Source: Shimia haliotis (lineage in GTDB: Bacteria > Pseudomonadota > Alphaproteobacteria > Rhodobacterales > Rhodobacteraceae). From it: a stretch of DNA of 64,000 nt. A program made the position numbers and the translations under genes. The notes beneath the pieces are model-generated. The model searched no databases, was not told where the DNA came from, and worked only from the letters and a program-made list of their open reading frames with translations. The stretch lies in the NCBI RefSeq assembly GCF_900114415.1, contig NZ_FOSZ01000005.1, forward strand, positions 62,001 through 126,000, given 5' to 3'. Numbering within the stretch: position 1 is the stretch's first letter; each line of letters opens with the position of its first letter. Positions 38,670 through 47,817 of the stretch are shown here, one piece after another.

Positions 38670-41114
38670 TCAGGCAAACGCACGGCCGACCTCAAACAGC
38701 GAGGCAACATTGCGGGTGATTTCCTGTCGCGGCAAAAACCGGCGCGCCCTCGGGCCATAGATGTCAACCGGACCTGAGCTCGACACCAACTCGGGGAAGA
38801 TCGCGGCAATCTCCGCAATCTCGGCCGGCGCCAACGCGTTCAAAGCCATCGGCCCCGGATAGAAGCTTTCGCTTGGCGTGTTCTCCGCAATGATGACTTC
38901 ATGGTGCTCAAACATCAGGTGGAAATACGTCACCGACTTGATACCCAACGCCACACGGAAACCGGCACCGCCATCCCGTGCCAGATGAGTGGCCCGTGCC
39001 AGAGTCACATCACCGTTTTGCGTAGTCACCATGCCGTGTTGCGGCGACACAATCAGGTCACGATCGTTGGCCAGACTGCCCGCGCGGATACGAACCGGTC
39101 GCAGTTTCGGATTTTCCTTCAGGTCCTGTTGTGACAGGTGCCGCCGTCCTATCCAGACGATGGGCTGAACCCCATTGTCCAGCGTTTGCACCATGTCCCC
39201 GACCTGCAACCGCTCGATCGGAATATCCCCTTGCGGCGTGCGAATACGGGTTCCCTCGGCAAAGCAGGGTATGCCCATTTTGAAAAGCGTCTTGTTGTCC
39301 AGCGTCGCGGGATCGATCCCGTTCAACTGGATGCCCTCCCCGTTTGGAAAGCTGAGAACCGCATTGCCACAACCGTCATCGCCAACGGTTACATCATGGA
39401 CGTTTACAGGATTGCCCGAAGCATCCGTCAACCCCGTCACATCAAGTTGGTCATGCTCCACGCCATCCAGCCTGAAGTCGTGAACAACATCAAACCCTCC
39501 ATCATCCTGCATGGCAAAGACGTCATCACCCGAGCCGCCATACAGCACATCGTTGCCCTTGCCCCCGGACAGGAAGTCGTCGCCAATTTCACCCTTGAGC
39601 GTGTCGCCCCCCTCGCCGCCTTGAATGGTGTCGTTTTCCGATCCACCCCAAATCTTGTCCGCCCCCCTGCCGCCGGAAATGGAATCCTCTCCGTCGCCGG
39701 CCCAGATTTCGTCTGCTCCGGCGCTTCCGACCACCGTGTCCGCTCCGTCGTCGCTGACCAACAGAATGCCCTGATCGGACGCGCTGGCATCCACAAAGTC
39801 CGCATTCTGTGTTGTCTGGATCATCTCGACGTCGGAGAAATCCCCTTCGGCATCTCCCAACTCGTACTCGCCGGACCCGTCACCGTCGTAGATGACTTCG
39901 ACACCTTCGCCGCTGCTTTCGTCGTGAAACACAATTGTGTCCCACCACCCGCCGCCGTCCACGTCCGTGTCCTCATCGGCGTCGTAGATATTGAAGACGT
40001 CGTTGCCGTCACCCCCAAAAAGAGTGTCCTCGCCTGCGCCACCCGTCAGGGTGTCGCTGCCCTCTCCGCCCTCCACATAGTCATCGCCATCGCCTCCGGC
40101 CAACACGTCATCTCCGCTGCCGCCAAACAGGGTGTCTGCGCCTTGGCCGCCGGATATTTGGTCATTGCCCCAGTCGCCATGCAGGGAGTCCGCGCCTGAA
40201 CCACCTCGGATCGTGTCGTCGCCGCCATAGCCCTGAACCTTGAGGCCGGAGGTGTCGCCCGACAAATCCACGGCATCGCCGTAATCTGTGCCGACAATGT
40301 GCTCGATTTCCGAAAACTCGCCGTGGGTTTCGCTGCCTCTGAACTCAAAAGTCCCCGACTCGGGTCCGGTCATTTTGACGTTCACGCCCTCCGAGCTCAC
40401 CCAGTTGGAGAACCCGAGCACGTCCCAGTCAGAATACCCTTCACCGCCGATAATTTTGGCATAGTCGTGGTCATCCGTGACCCAGATGTTGTCCATGCCA
40501 TCGCCGGCATCAATCGTGTCCCGACCGGCATCCCCGCTCAGCCAATCGTTCCCCGAACCGCCGATGATCTGATCGTCACCAGAGCCACCGATAATAGAGT
40601 CGTCTCCAGCGCCACCATCAATCAGATTGTTTCCGCTGCCGCCGGACCAGAACCCGATCTTGTCATTGCCGCCCCCACCGTCGATTGTGTCGTTGCCATC
40701 CCCGAAAATTACGGTGTCATCGCCCTCTCCTGCGCGTATTCGATCAACGCCCGTGGGGTTGTGAATACTTTCGTCGGTGTCGATGATCACATCATCGCCG
40801 GCGGTGCCTTCGAGATTGTCATTGTTTGGAGTGCCTCGAATGGCCTCGACAAATTCGGTGATTGTGCCTGCTTCATAGGGCGGAAAACCCGTATCGTCGT
40901 CCGGTACAAAATAGGTGTTGCCACTATATTCATAAAATACGCCCGACACGGCACCGACTGTGGTTGGATAGGTCACGACGCCTGATCCCAGTGGCATGTC
41001 GTGATCGGTGAAAATTATGCTGGTTTCGTAGCCCCCCGAGATACCATCACCGGTGCTCGCAGCCCCGTCGTAATCGGAATCCAAATACAGTCGGTAGCCA
41101 ATATATTTAGCCAT
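38670..41114 (-). CDS. RTX calcium-binding repeat protein with C-terminal Hint domain
   Basis: Secreted-type protein of 814 residues from MAKYIGYRLYLDSD; this ATG has AAAGGAGTAGAGG upstream, so the frame's extra 22 residues are excluded. About 115-600 contains three blocks of glycine/aspartate nonapeptides (GGSGDDxIxGG type; about 150-215, 300-390 and 470-570), which fold as calcium-filled beta-rolls. At about 615-760 a Hint-type domain starts at PCFAEGTRIRTPQGDIPIE and contains SPQHGMVT. There is no signal peptide, as expected for type I secretion; no T1SS genes are adjacent. The Hint domain may autoprocess the protein; this is inferred from the family. Confidence 0.9.
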   Translation of the reverse strand: MAKYIGYRLYLDSDYDGAASTGDGISGGYETSIIFTDHDMPLGSGVVTYPTTVGAVSGVFYEYSGNTYFVPDDDTGFPPYEAGTITEFVEAIRGTPNNDNLEGTAGDDVIIDTDESIHNPTGVDRIRAGEGDDTVIFGDGNDTIDGGGGNDKIGFWSGGSGNNLIDGGAGDDSIIGGSGDDQIIGGSGNDWLSGDAGRDTIDAGDGMDNIWVTDDHDYAKIIGGEGYSDWDVLGFSNWVSSEGVNVKMTGPESGTFEFRGSETHGEFSEIEHIVGTDYGDAVDLSGDTSGLKVQGYGGDDTIRGGSGADSLHGDWGNDQISGGQGADTLFGGSGDDVLAGGDGDDYVEGGEGSDTLTGGAGEDTLFGGDGNDVFNIYDADEDTDVDGGGWWDTIVFHDESSGEGVEVIYDGDGSGEYELGDAEGDFSDVEMIQTTQNADFVDASASDQGILLVSDDGADTVVGSAGADEIWAGDGEDSISGGRGADKIWGGSENDTIQGGEGGDTLKGEIGDDFLSGGKGNDVLYGGSGDDVFAMQDDGGFDVVHDFRLDGVEHDQLDVTGLTDASGNPVNVHDVTVGDDGCGNAVLSFPNGEGIQLNGIDPATLDNKTLFKMGIPCFAEGTRIRTPQGDIPIERLQVGDMVQTLDNGVQPIVWIGRRHLSQQDLKENPKLRPVRIRAGSLANDRDLIVSPQHGMVTTQNGDVTLARATHLARDGGAGFRVALGIKSVTYFHLMFEHHEVIIAENTPSESFYPGPMALNALAPAEIAEIAAIFPELVSSSGPVDIYGPRARRFLPRQEITRNVASLFEVGRAFA

Positions 41115-41358
41115 GGCCTCTACTCCTTTGGGATCGGAGTAGGCAGGCAGGCTAAACGAAACCTTAACAAAACCCGGCAAACTAGAGAGAGTTTTGGCCG
41201 AGATTTAAGAGAGCTAGCGGCAGTTTCTTTAGGCTTTGTTTAACGTTTCGCCACATTGCGCCCAAATGCTTAACACGGACCGTGCACCAGAACGCTCGCC
41301 CATCGGGCGCGCCTGTGTTTCCTGTCCATTTTTTGGCTGGCAAACCGACGCGCGTGCT

Positions 41359-42624
41359 TTAGGACAACACCAAGATCGCCCGAAAATCGTTCACATTGGT
41401 CAACGTCGGACCCGTCACCACCTGATCACCAATCGCCTCAAAGAACCTGTGAGCATCATTGCGGCGCAGCGCTTCTGCTGCATCTACGCCCGCGATCTTG
41501 GCCTTGGCCAAAGTATCCGGTCCGATCACAGCCCCTGCCACATCGGCCGCACCATCCACTCCGTCTGTGTCACAGGCAATGGCATGCACACCCTCGCGCC
41601 CTTGCAACGCCAGCGCCAACGCCAGCGCATACTCTGCATTGGGACCACCGACGCCATCACCTTGGCGCGTCACGGTCAACTCGCCGCCTGACAAAACAAG
41701 CCTTGGTGCTCTGTCTCCGCCCTCCGCCAGCGCCGCATGCTGCGCGGCCACCTCGCGGGCCTCGCCTTCAAGCGCATCCCCGATGATCTCAACATCCACA
41801 CCCGCATCCCGCGCAAAGTCTGCGGCAGCTTCAAGGCTGCGCGCCGGCGACGCATAAAGCCGGTTTTGAGTTCTCGATAGCCTCAGGTCATCGGTCGATA
41901 CCACGCCTGAATGGGCCTCCATCGCTTGCAGGACGTGTGGCGCCAGCTTGACCCCATACTCGGCCACCTGTACCACGGCGTCTTGCCAGCTCCCGTCCTC
42001 CCCCACGGTTGGCCCCGACCCGATCATGCCAGGATCATCGCCCGGCACATCCGATATCAAAAGGCTCACCACTGACGCGGGAAACGCAGCAGCAGCCAGT
42101 TGTCCGCCCTTGGCCCGATCCAGATGTTTGCGCAGGGCGTTCATCGCCGAAATGGGCGCACCAGAGGCCAGCAATTGCGCGTTGACATCCTGCAAATCAT
42201 CCAGCGTCAACCCCGGCAGCGGCGCGGTCAGCAACGCAGACGCTCCGCCTGAAATCAGCGCGATCACCGTGTCATCTTCGCCCAACCCCGACAGCAATTC
42301 CAAAAGTTCCAATGTGGCGGCTTTCCCTGCCGCATCCGGCACCGGATGTGCTGCGGAAACGATGCGGATTCCTTGGCAAGGGCGCTCATATCCGTATCGG
42401 GTGATCACATAGCCTTCACAGGGGCCCCAAGCCGCCTCCAGCGCTTCGGCCATCCGCGCGCTCGCTTTGCCTGCTCCGATCACAACCACCCGCCCCGCAG
42501 GTTTCTCCGGCAAAGCCTCCGCCATTGATGCCATCGGATCGGCCACGGCCACAGCGCGCTCAAACAAGGCTCTTAAAAATTTCTCGGGATCGTCCAAAGT
42601 GCCCTCCAAAACCTTTGTCTCCAC
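41359..42624 (-). CDS. gckA: Glycerate 2-kinase (MOFRL family)
   Basis: Phosphorylates D-glycerate to 2-phosphoglycerate, joining glyoxylate or serine-cycle carbon to glycolysis. 421 residues from a GTG start (GTG GAG ACA AAG). The N-terminal domain has VVVIGAGKASARMAEALE (about 47-64) and the VIALISGGASALL block (about 119-131). The C-terminal MOFRL domain has GGPNAEYALALALAL and CDTDGVDGAADVAGAV. Length and blocks are complete. The ghrA gene at 16.5 kb could act in the same glyoxylate-glycerate route, though it is far away. Confidence 0.92.
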   Translation of the reverse strand: METKVLEGTLDDPEKFLRALFERAVAVADPMASMAEALPEKPAGRVVVIGAGKASARMAEALEAAWGPCEGYVITRYGYERPCQGIRIVSAAHPVPDAAGKAATLELLELLSGLGEDDTVIALISGGASALLTAPLPGLTLDDLQDVNAQLLASGAPISAMNALRKHLDRAKGGQLAAAAFPASVVSLLISDVPGDDPGMIGSGPTVGEDGSWQDAVVQVAEYGVKLAPHVLQAMEAHSGVVSTDDLRLSRTQNRLYASPARSLEAAADFARDAGVDVEIIGDALEGEAREVAAQHAALAEGGDRAPRLVLSGGELTVTRQGDGVGGPNAEYALALALALQGREGVHAIACDTDGVDGAADVAGAVIGPDTLAKAKIAGVDAAEALRRNDAHRFFEAIGDQVVTGPTLTNVNDFRAILVLS

Positions 42625-42927
42625 TCAGACACTCAAGCGTGCGCGTGCCTCAAGGAAATCTTGATCCACGACCCGCTGATCACGTCGCCCTGAGTATCCG
42701 AACCGATTGATATCAACACCGAACGGCATAGCCCACGTTGTTTATGGGCGCAAAATATCATTCCCGAAACCGACCACACGCGCCAGAATGCTATCCGCTG
42801 GTGGACGATGGGTTGACCAATTGAGATGCAATAGATCCATGACAACGCCGCGAAGAAATTGGCCGAAAACTCGGTTGCCCAAATACGGCTAGCCTGTTCG
42901 ACATCCACTGCATAGCGAGCAAGATAT
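42625..42927. other. Intergenic stretch without a supported gene
   Basis: Between gckA and the tRNA gene. An open frame of 91 codons on the minus strand (42633-42908) has no recognisable domain and no ribosome site. No repeat, integrase remnant or terminator was recognised. Confidence 0.5.
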
Positions 42928-43004
42928 TGGCGATCCCTGAAGGACTCGAACCCTCAACCTGCTGATTAGAAGTCAGCTGCTCTATCCAGTTGAGCTAAGG
43001 GACC
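42928..43004 (-). tRNA. tRNA-Arg (anticodon TCT)
   Basis: Read on the minus strand the 77 bases form a complete cloverleaf. The acceptor stem is GGTCCCT/AGGGATC, the D-arm AGCTCAACTGGATAGAGC, the anticodon arm TGACTTCTAATCA with loop CTTCTAA and TCT at positions 34-36 (42970-42968), and the T-arm has GGTTCGAGTCC. The discriminator is G and the CCA end is encoded (42930-42928). It reads AGA codons. Confidence 0.97.
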
Positions 43005-43064
43005 GCTGAAAGCGTTCCTAATCCAAGGAATCCGGTTTGCCCAGAGCATTTTCTCCTGCCAACT

Positions 43065-43703
43065 TTATTCAGCCACGCCTTTGATCCAGCCCGTCACCCG
43101 ATCACAAACCGCGCCCAACTGTGCCTCATGGCTCATGCCAGTTACCCGCTTGCGTGGTTTCAGATCGTGATCCCCGTCTTCAAACCACGCGACCTCGATT
43201 TTCTCCGAAAGCGCATAGCCAGAGACTTCCTGTGACGTTCCAAAAGGATCGCGCGTGCCCTGACATATCAAGGTCGGAACGTCCAAATCCTCCAGATGGG
43301 CTGTGCGCAATTTCTCGGGCTTGCCCTGCGGATGGAACGGATATCCCAGACAGACAACTCCATGAATGGCTCCCGAGGCATACAAATCCCCACCAATCAA
43401 ACTCGCGACACGCCCGCCCATAGATTTGCCTCCGATGATGACACCTCCCGTTGGCTGCAACTCCGCAAGAGCATCGCGAAACTCATCTTCCAGCACAGGC
43501 ATTTTCGGCGGCGGTCGTTTTGATCCACCCCTGCGCCGTCCCGCCATATAGGCAAACTCAAACCGCGCTACGCAAATGCCCTGCGCCACCAATCCGTCCG
43601 TGATCTCCTGCATGAACACAGAGTCCATTGCCGCGCCGGAGCCATGCGCAAAAACAAACGTCCAGTTCGCGCTGCGATCACCGTCAATAATAAAATCAAC
43701 CAC
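43065..43703 (-). CDS. Alpha/beta hydrolase (KAT/dienelactone-hydrolase-like small family)
   Basis: 212-residue cytoplasmic hydrolase. The oxyanion-hole motif HGSG is at 20-23, the nucleophile elbow is GGKSMGG with Ser94, the acid is Asp152 in GTRDPFG and the His is His179 in DGDHDL. A basic, proline-rich insertion (RRRGGSKRPPP, about 56-66) follows strand 3, as in this subfamily, which is often annotated without a known substrate. Monocistronic, downstream of nothing on its strand. Confidence 0.82.
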   Translation of the reverse strand: MVDFIIDGDRSANWTFVFAHGSGAAMDSVFMQEITDGLVAQGICVARFEFAYMAGRRRGGSKRPPPKMPVLEDEFRDALAELQPTGGVIIGGKSMGGRVASLIGGDLYASGAIHGVVCLGYPFHPQGKPEKLRTAHLEDLDVPTLICQGTRDPFGTSQEVSGYALSEKIEVAWFEDGDHDLKPRKRVTGMSHEAQLGAVCDRVTGWIKGVAE

Positions 43704-43855
43704 TTAACACCCCTCCCCGCGAATTTCCGCGCCAAAACGGCGCGCTTCATAAGCAAATCAGCACACCGCACCAACAAAGGCAAACCCCGCCCTCCTCGCC
43801 AAAGTTTTCAAACCGCCTTCTTGACGGTCACTTTTTCAGGGGTCACGATTAAATT

Positions 43856-44236
43856 GTGACCAGTCTAAAAACATACGGCGCCGCAATCTTGATTTGCCTG
43901 ACCCTGAACGGACAGGCACACGCCGCGCAAGACATCGTCAAAACCCTTGCAGGGTGCACGGGCAGGTTTTCGGCCGAAATGGAGCACAGCTGGCTCATCG
44001 CCGACTCCCGTGCCGACGCGTTGCAGAGCGAACGCCAGACCTTTGCCTCGGTCCTTGAGGCCGCGATATTGGACGACCACCGTGCCATTCTCGGACACAG
44101 GATCGAAACCAAACAGGCGCATGCCTCTCTTTTGACCATCGCAAGTTTCAGCCCTGATCCCAATCGTGCCCGCACGGCGCGCCTGCTGGCAAATGATTAT
44201 TTGGAAAGCTGCCGCAGCCTCATTTTGGGCGGCTGA
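43856..44236 (+). CDS. Small secreted protein of unknown function upstream of urtA
   Basis: 126 residues from a GTG start; a CAGGGG sequence lies somewhat far upstream. The signal peptide is about 1-23 (ILICLTLNGQAHA), so the mature protein is about 103 residues and mostly helical. Two Cys remain after cleavage (in AGCTGRF and ESCRSLI) and could form a disulfide between the N- and C-terminal helices. No domain is recognised. It lies on the same strand, 289 bases before urtA, with a perfect dyad and a structured leader in between, so it probably has its own transcript. Confidence 0.7.
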   Translation: MTSLKTYGAAILICLTLNGQAHAAQDIVKTLAGCTGRFSAEMEHSWLIADSRADALQSERQTFASVLEAAILDDHRAILGHRIETKQAHASLLTIASFSPDPNRARTARLLANDYLESCRSLILGG

Positions 44237-44262
44237 CAAACAACGCATCCAAGAAATGGTGA

Positions 44263-44279
44263 ATATTTGCGCCAAATAT
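44263..44279. promoter_or_regulatory. Perfect dyad ATATTTG-CGC-CAAATAT upstream of urtA
   Basis: A 17-base dyad with seven perfect pairs around CGC, 27 bases after the stop of the small secreted-protein gene and about 246 bases before the urtA ATG. Its form suits a dimeric regulator. It does not match the NtrC consensus (GCAC-N5-GGTGC type). Confidence 0.45.
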
Positions 44280-44402
44280 GGCCGCCTGATTGAAATTTAG
44301 GCGCCCCCTCGCGGAATCCGAAGATTCATATACCGCCACTGTTTACGGCACGCGCGTCTCTGACCCTATGGTGAGCACGGGAATAAAACCCAGTCAGAAA
44401 AC

Positions 44403-44465
44403 GTGCGACGGATCCGGCCTAGGAACCATTGGTCCATCGCACGCCGCAATAAATTGCGTAGGCGG
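44403..44465 (+). promoter_or_regulatory. Structured leader of the urt operon
   Basis: GTGCGA (44403-44408) pairs with TCGCAC (44437-44442), extended by GGA/TCC and CC/GG past a mismatch and a bulge, enclosing a loop with CCTAGG. A second stem CGCAA-TAAA-TTGCG follows at 44445-44458. Together they give two stacked hairpins 60-120 bases before urtA. No known riboswitch consensus could be matched by eye. Confidence 0.45.
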
Positions 44466-44525
44466 AATATGGGGGAGTTAGCACTGCTCTGCAAGGCCGC
44501 CGCGCGTCGTAAGAAGGGATCTACG

Positions 44526-45800
44526 ATGTCTACGAAACTACTTGGTGCCACCACCGCATTGATGATGACCGCCGCCATACCTGCGCTGGCTGACTGCCCA
44601 GTGAAAGTGGGCGTGCTACACTCCCTGTCCGGCACCATGGCGATCTCTGAAACCACGCTCAAAGACACCATGGAGTTGCTGATCGAAGAGCAAAACGCCA
44701 AGGGCGGCGTTCTGGGTTGCGAGATCGAAGCCGTGGTTGTGGACCCCGCCTCTGACTGGCCATTGTTTGCAGAAAAAGCGCGCGAGTTGCTCTCTGTTCA
44801 CGACGTCGACGTGATCTTCGGCAACTGGACTTCTGTATCGCGCAAATCCGTGCTGCCCGTGATCGAAGAACTCAACGGCCTGCTTTTCTACCCTGTTCAG
44901 TATGAAGGCGAAGAAAGCTCCAAGAACGTCTTCTACACCGGCGCCGCGCCTAACCAACAAGCCATTCCGGCCACCGACTACTTCCTCGAAGAACTCGGCG
45001 TCGAGAAATTCGCACTCTTGGGCACCGACTACGTCTACCCGCGCACAACCAACAACATTCTCGAAAGCTATCTGCAGCAAAAAGGCATCGCCGCTGACGA
45101 CATCTTCGTGAACTACACCCCGTTCGGTCACTCCGACTGGTCCAAGATCGTGGCTGACGTTGTGGCATTGGGTGCTGACGGCAAAAAGGTCGGCGTGATC
45201 TCCACCATCAACGGCGACGCAAACGTCGGCTTCTACAAAGAACTGGCCGCCGCTGGCATCTCTGCAGACGACATTCCGGTTGTTGCCTTCTCCGTTGGCG
45301 AAGAAGAACTCTCCGGTCTGGACACCTCCAACCTCGTTGGTCATCTCGCCGCATGGAACTACTTCCAGTCCGCAGAATCTGACACCAACGAAGCCTTTAT
45401 TGAGGCATGGAAAGCCAAAATGGGCGAAGAGCGCGTGACCAACGACCCCATGGAAGCCCACTACATCGGCTTCAACATGTGGGTAAACGCCGCGACGGCT
45501 GCTGGCACCACCGAAGTTGATGCGGTCCGTACCGCGATGTACGGCCAGGAATACCCGAACCTGACCGGCGGCACCGCCGTGATGCTGCCGAACCACCACC
45601 TGTCCAAGCCGGTTCTGATCGGTGAAATTCAGGAAGACGGTCAGTTCGACATCATCTCCCAGACCGAAGAAGTCCCGGGCGACGCATGGACAGACTTCCT
45701 GCCGGAATCTGCGGTTCTGGTGTCTGACTGGAAAGAACTCGGCTGCGGTATGTACAACACCGAAACCAAATCCTGCGTTCAAATCAAATCCAACTACTGA
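44526..45800 (+). CDS. urtA: Urea ABC transporter substrate-binding protein
   Basis: Periplasmic urea-binding protein of the UrtABCDE importer. 424 residues from MSTKLLGATTALMM; the ATG follows AGAAGGGATCTACG. The signal peptide is about 1-23 (cleavage after ALA). UrtA hallmarks are VGVLHSLSGTMAISE (about 27-41), VIFGNWTSVSRKSVLPVIEE, LLFYPVQYEGEESSKNVFYTG and the region GTDYVYPRTTN. The C-terminus has a Cys pair (ELGCGMYNTETKSC). A hairpin separates it from urtB, and four transporter genes follow. Confidence 0.96.
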   Translation: MSTKLLGATTALMMTAAIPALADCPVKVGVLHSLSGTMAISETTLKDTMELLIEEQNAKGGVLGCEIEAVVVDPASDWPLFAEKARELLSVHDVDVIFGNWTSVSRKSVLPVIEELNGLLFYPVQYEGEESSKNVFYTGAAPNQQAIPATDYFLEELGVEKFALLGTDYVYPRTTNNILESYLQQKGIAADDIFVNYTPFGHSDWSKIVADVVALGADGKKVGVISTINGDANVGFYKELAAAGISADDIPVVAFSVGEEELSGLDTSNLVGHLAAWNYFQSAESDTNEAFIEAWKAKMGEERVTNDPMEAHYIGFNMWVNAATAAGTTEVDAVRTAMYGQEYPNLTGGTAVMLPNHHLSKPVLIGEIQEDGQFDIISQTEEVPGDAWTDFLPESAVLVSDWKELGCGMYNTETKSCVQIKSNY

Positions 45801-45818
45801 TTTGATATCACACGATTT

Positions 45819-45843
45819 CCGGACGCCACCACGGCGTCCGGAC
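45819..45843 (+). other. Strong hairpin between urtA and urtB
   Basis: TCCGGACGCC and GGCGTCCGGA form a perfect 10-pair stem with a five-base loop, without a following T run. Such stems after binding-protein genes commonly stabilise the upstream mRNA and let the binding protein be made in excess; that role is inferred. Confidence 0.65.
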
Positions 45844-45873
45844 CCCGACAATACCCTCTCAGGACATTCTGAA

Positions 45874-47817
45874 ATGTTGACCCTATGCCGCCTCATGGTC
45901 GCTTGCATGGCGCTCTGCCTGCACGCCCTCACGGCAACCGCCCAAACCACTGACACGCCGATCCAACTGCTCCTGCAAGAGCACGCCGAGGTGCTGAAAA
46001 AATCCTCGCGCAAAACCATCGGCCCCGCCATCGACGCCCTCGCCAACAGCGGTCTTGAAGACGCGCAATTGGTGCTGGAGCGCTGGCAAACCAAAGAACT
46101 CTGGGTCAACAAAGACAGCGGCCTGTTTGTCTTCGCCGAGAAAAAAGACAGCAAAACCCTCGCGCTTTTTGATGTCGCAGGCGGTGTCGCCATCGGCGAG
46201 GCCCCCAAGAAAGCCTTCAAACAGCTCAAACCCAACTCCGGCATCCGTGGCCTGATCGGGGCCGCTCTGGTGCAGTTCCAACTCAACAGCCCCGACGCCG
46301 AAACCCGCGCCACCGCCCTAACGGCCATCGAACGTGATGCCGAAGTCTCCCATCTTCTCGCCCTTCGAGGCGCCATCGACAGCGAAACCGACGCGACGCT
46401 GAAAACCCGAAAACAGCGCCTCGAACGCCTCCTGACCATCCGCTTTGGCCAAGACGACGCCGAGCGCATCGCTGCCATCCAAAGCTTCGCAGGCGATCTT
46501 GGCGTTGATGTGCGCGCCGCGCTGAACCCGCTCGTCGCCACCACAACAGACGCGGCCAAAACCGCACCCGAGGGCGCCATGCCCGTCGATCTGCCCCCTG
46601 CAGACGCCTACGCCCTCTTGGTTGCCGAAGACCTCGCTCCTGCGCTTGTGTCACACGACACCATCCGCGAGACCCTCGTGGCCAACATCGACGGGACCCA
46701 GATCGCAGGTGTGCAACTGGCCTCACTGAACACCGACGCGGCCCGTCTGGCCGCCTACAACACGCTGGCCGACCAAGGCGCGGCGCAACCCGCTGTCACC
46801 GAGGCCGACATCGCTGCCACGCTCAAACAATTCCAGTTCTTCCAGACCTATACCAACGCCCCCATCGCGGTCGCAATCGCCGCGCAAGACGCGCTTGACG
46901 CCATCGAGACCAGCGTGGCCTTGAACCAGACCGCCGACCTTGCGCTGGACGCGATCAGCCTCGCCTCGATCTACTTCCTCGCCGCCATCGGCCTCGCCAT
47001 CACCTTTGGCGTGATGGGCGTGATCAACATGGCGCACGGTGAATTCATCATGATGGGCGCCTACACGGGCTATGTCGTGCAACTCATCGTACCCGACTAC
47101 ACGCTGTCGATCATCGTCGCGATCCCCGCCGCCTTCATAGTCACCTTCGCCGCAGGCGTCGCCATGGAACGTCTGGTGATCCGCTGGCTCTACCATCGCC
47201 CGCTGGAAACCCTGCTGGCGACGTTTGGTGTCTCCATCGCCCTGCAACAACTTGCCAAAAACATCTTCGGCACACAGGCCCGCCCGCTCACAGCACCCGG
47301 TTGGCTCGACGGCAGCTGGATCATCAACGACGTGGTCTCCATCAGCTACATCCGCATCGCGATCTTCGTGCTTGCGCTCTTGTTCCTCGGCCTGTTCCTC
47401 TTTGTGATGAACCGCACACGTCTGGGCCTTGAGGTCCGCGCCGTGACGCAAAACCCGCGCATGGCGTCCTCGATGGGCATCAACCCCGACCGCATCAACA
47501 TGCTGACCTTCGGCTTTGGTTCCGGCATCGCAGGCATCGCAGGCGTCGCCATCGGCCTTTACGCCAAAGTCACCTCGGAAATGGGCACCGACTACATCGT
47601 GCAGTCCTTCATGACCGTGGTTGTCGGCGGCGTCGGCAACATCTGGGGCACGCTTCTGGGCGCCACAATGGTCGGCTCGCTGCAAAAAGGCATCGAATGG
47701 CTCAACCCCTCCAACAGTTTGGCGGCACAGACCTACATGATCCTCTTCATCATCTTCTTCATTCAATTCCGGCCCCGAGGCATCATCGCCCTCAAAGGCC
47801 GCGCGGCGGAGGCGTAA
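45874..47817 (+). CDS. urtB: Urea ABC transporter permease UrtB
   Basis: Branched-chain-amino-acid-type permease of the urea importer. 647 residues from MLTLCRLMVACMAL, with a signal-like segment (about 1-24). About 25-355 is a soluble, alanine-rich helical extension characteristic of UrtB, absent from LivH. The membrane part begins near 365 (SLASIYFLAAIGLAITFGVMGVINMAHGEF), with the ABC-contact loop GLEVRAVTQNPRMASSMGIN near 531-550. About eight to nine helices. The stop abuts urtC directly (TAAATG). Confidence 0.95.
   Translation: MLTLCRLMVACMALCLHALTATAQTTDTPIQLLLQEHAEVLKKSSRKTIGPAIDALANSGLEDAQLVLERWQTKELWVNKDSGLFVFAEKKDSKTLALFDVAGGVAIGEAPKKAFKQLKPNSGIRGLIGAALVQFQLNSPDAETRATALTAIERDAEVSHLLALRGAIDSETDATLKTRKQRLERLLTIRFGQDDAERIAAIQSFAGDLGVDVRAALNPLVATTTDAAKTAPEGAMPVDLPPADAYALLVAEDLAPALVSHDTIRETLVANIDGTQIAGVQLASLNTDAARLAAYNTLADQGAAQPAVTEADIAATLKQFQFFQTYTNAPIAVAIAAQDALDAIETSVALNQTADLALDAISLASIYFLAAIGLAITFGVMGVINMAHGEFIMMGAYTGYVVQLIVPDYTLSIIVAIPAAFIVTFAAGVAMERLVIRWLYHRPLETLLATFGVSIALQQLAKNIFGTQARPLTAPGWLDGSWIINDVVSISYIRIAIFVLALLFLGLFLFVMNRTRLGLEVRAVTQNPRMASSMGINPDRINMLTFGFGSGIAGIAGVAIGLYAKVTSEMGTDYIVQSFMTVVVGGVGNIWGTLLGATMVGSLQKGIEWLNPSNSLAAQTYMILFIIFFIQFRPRGIIALKGRAAEA

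Noticed and set aside
39138-40985. Plus-strand frames (353 and 228 codons) opposite the RTX gene
   Set aside because: They arise from the regular GGxGxD codons read in antisense.
42625-43064. Genomic-island attachment site at tRNA-Arg
   Set aside because: No integrase, no repeated tRNA 3' end and no phage-like genes nearby.
44403-44465. Guanidine (ykkC-type) riboswitch before urtA
   Set aside because: CTAGG and GGTCC pieces are present, but order and flanking bases do not fit the consensus I know.
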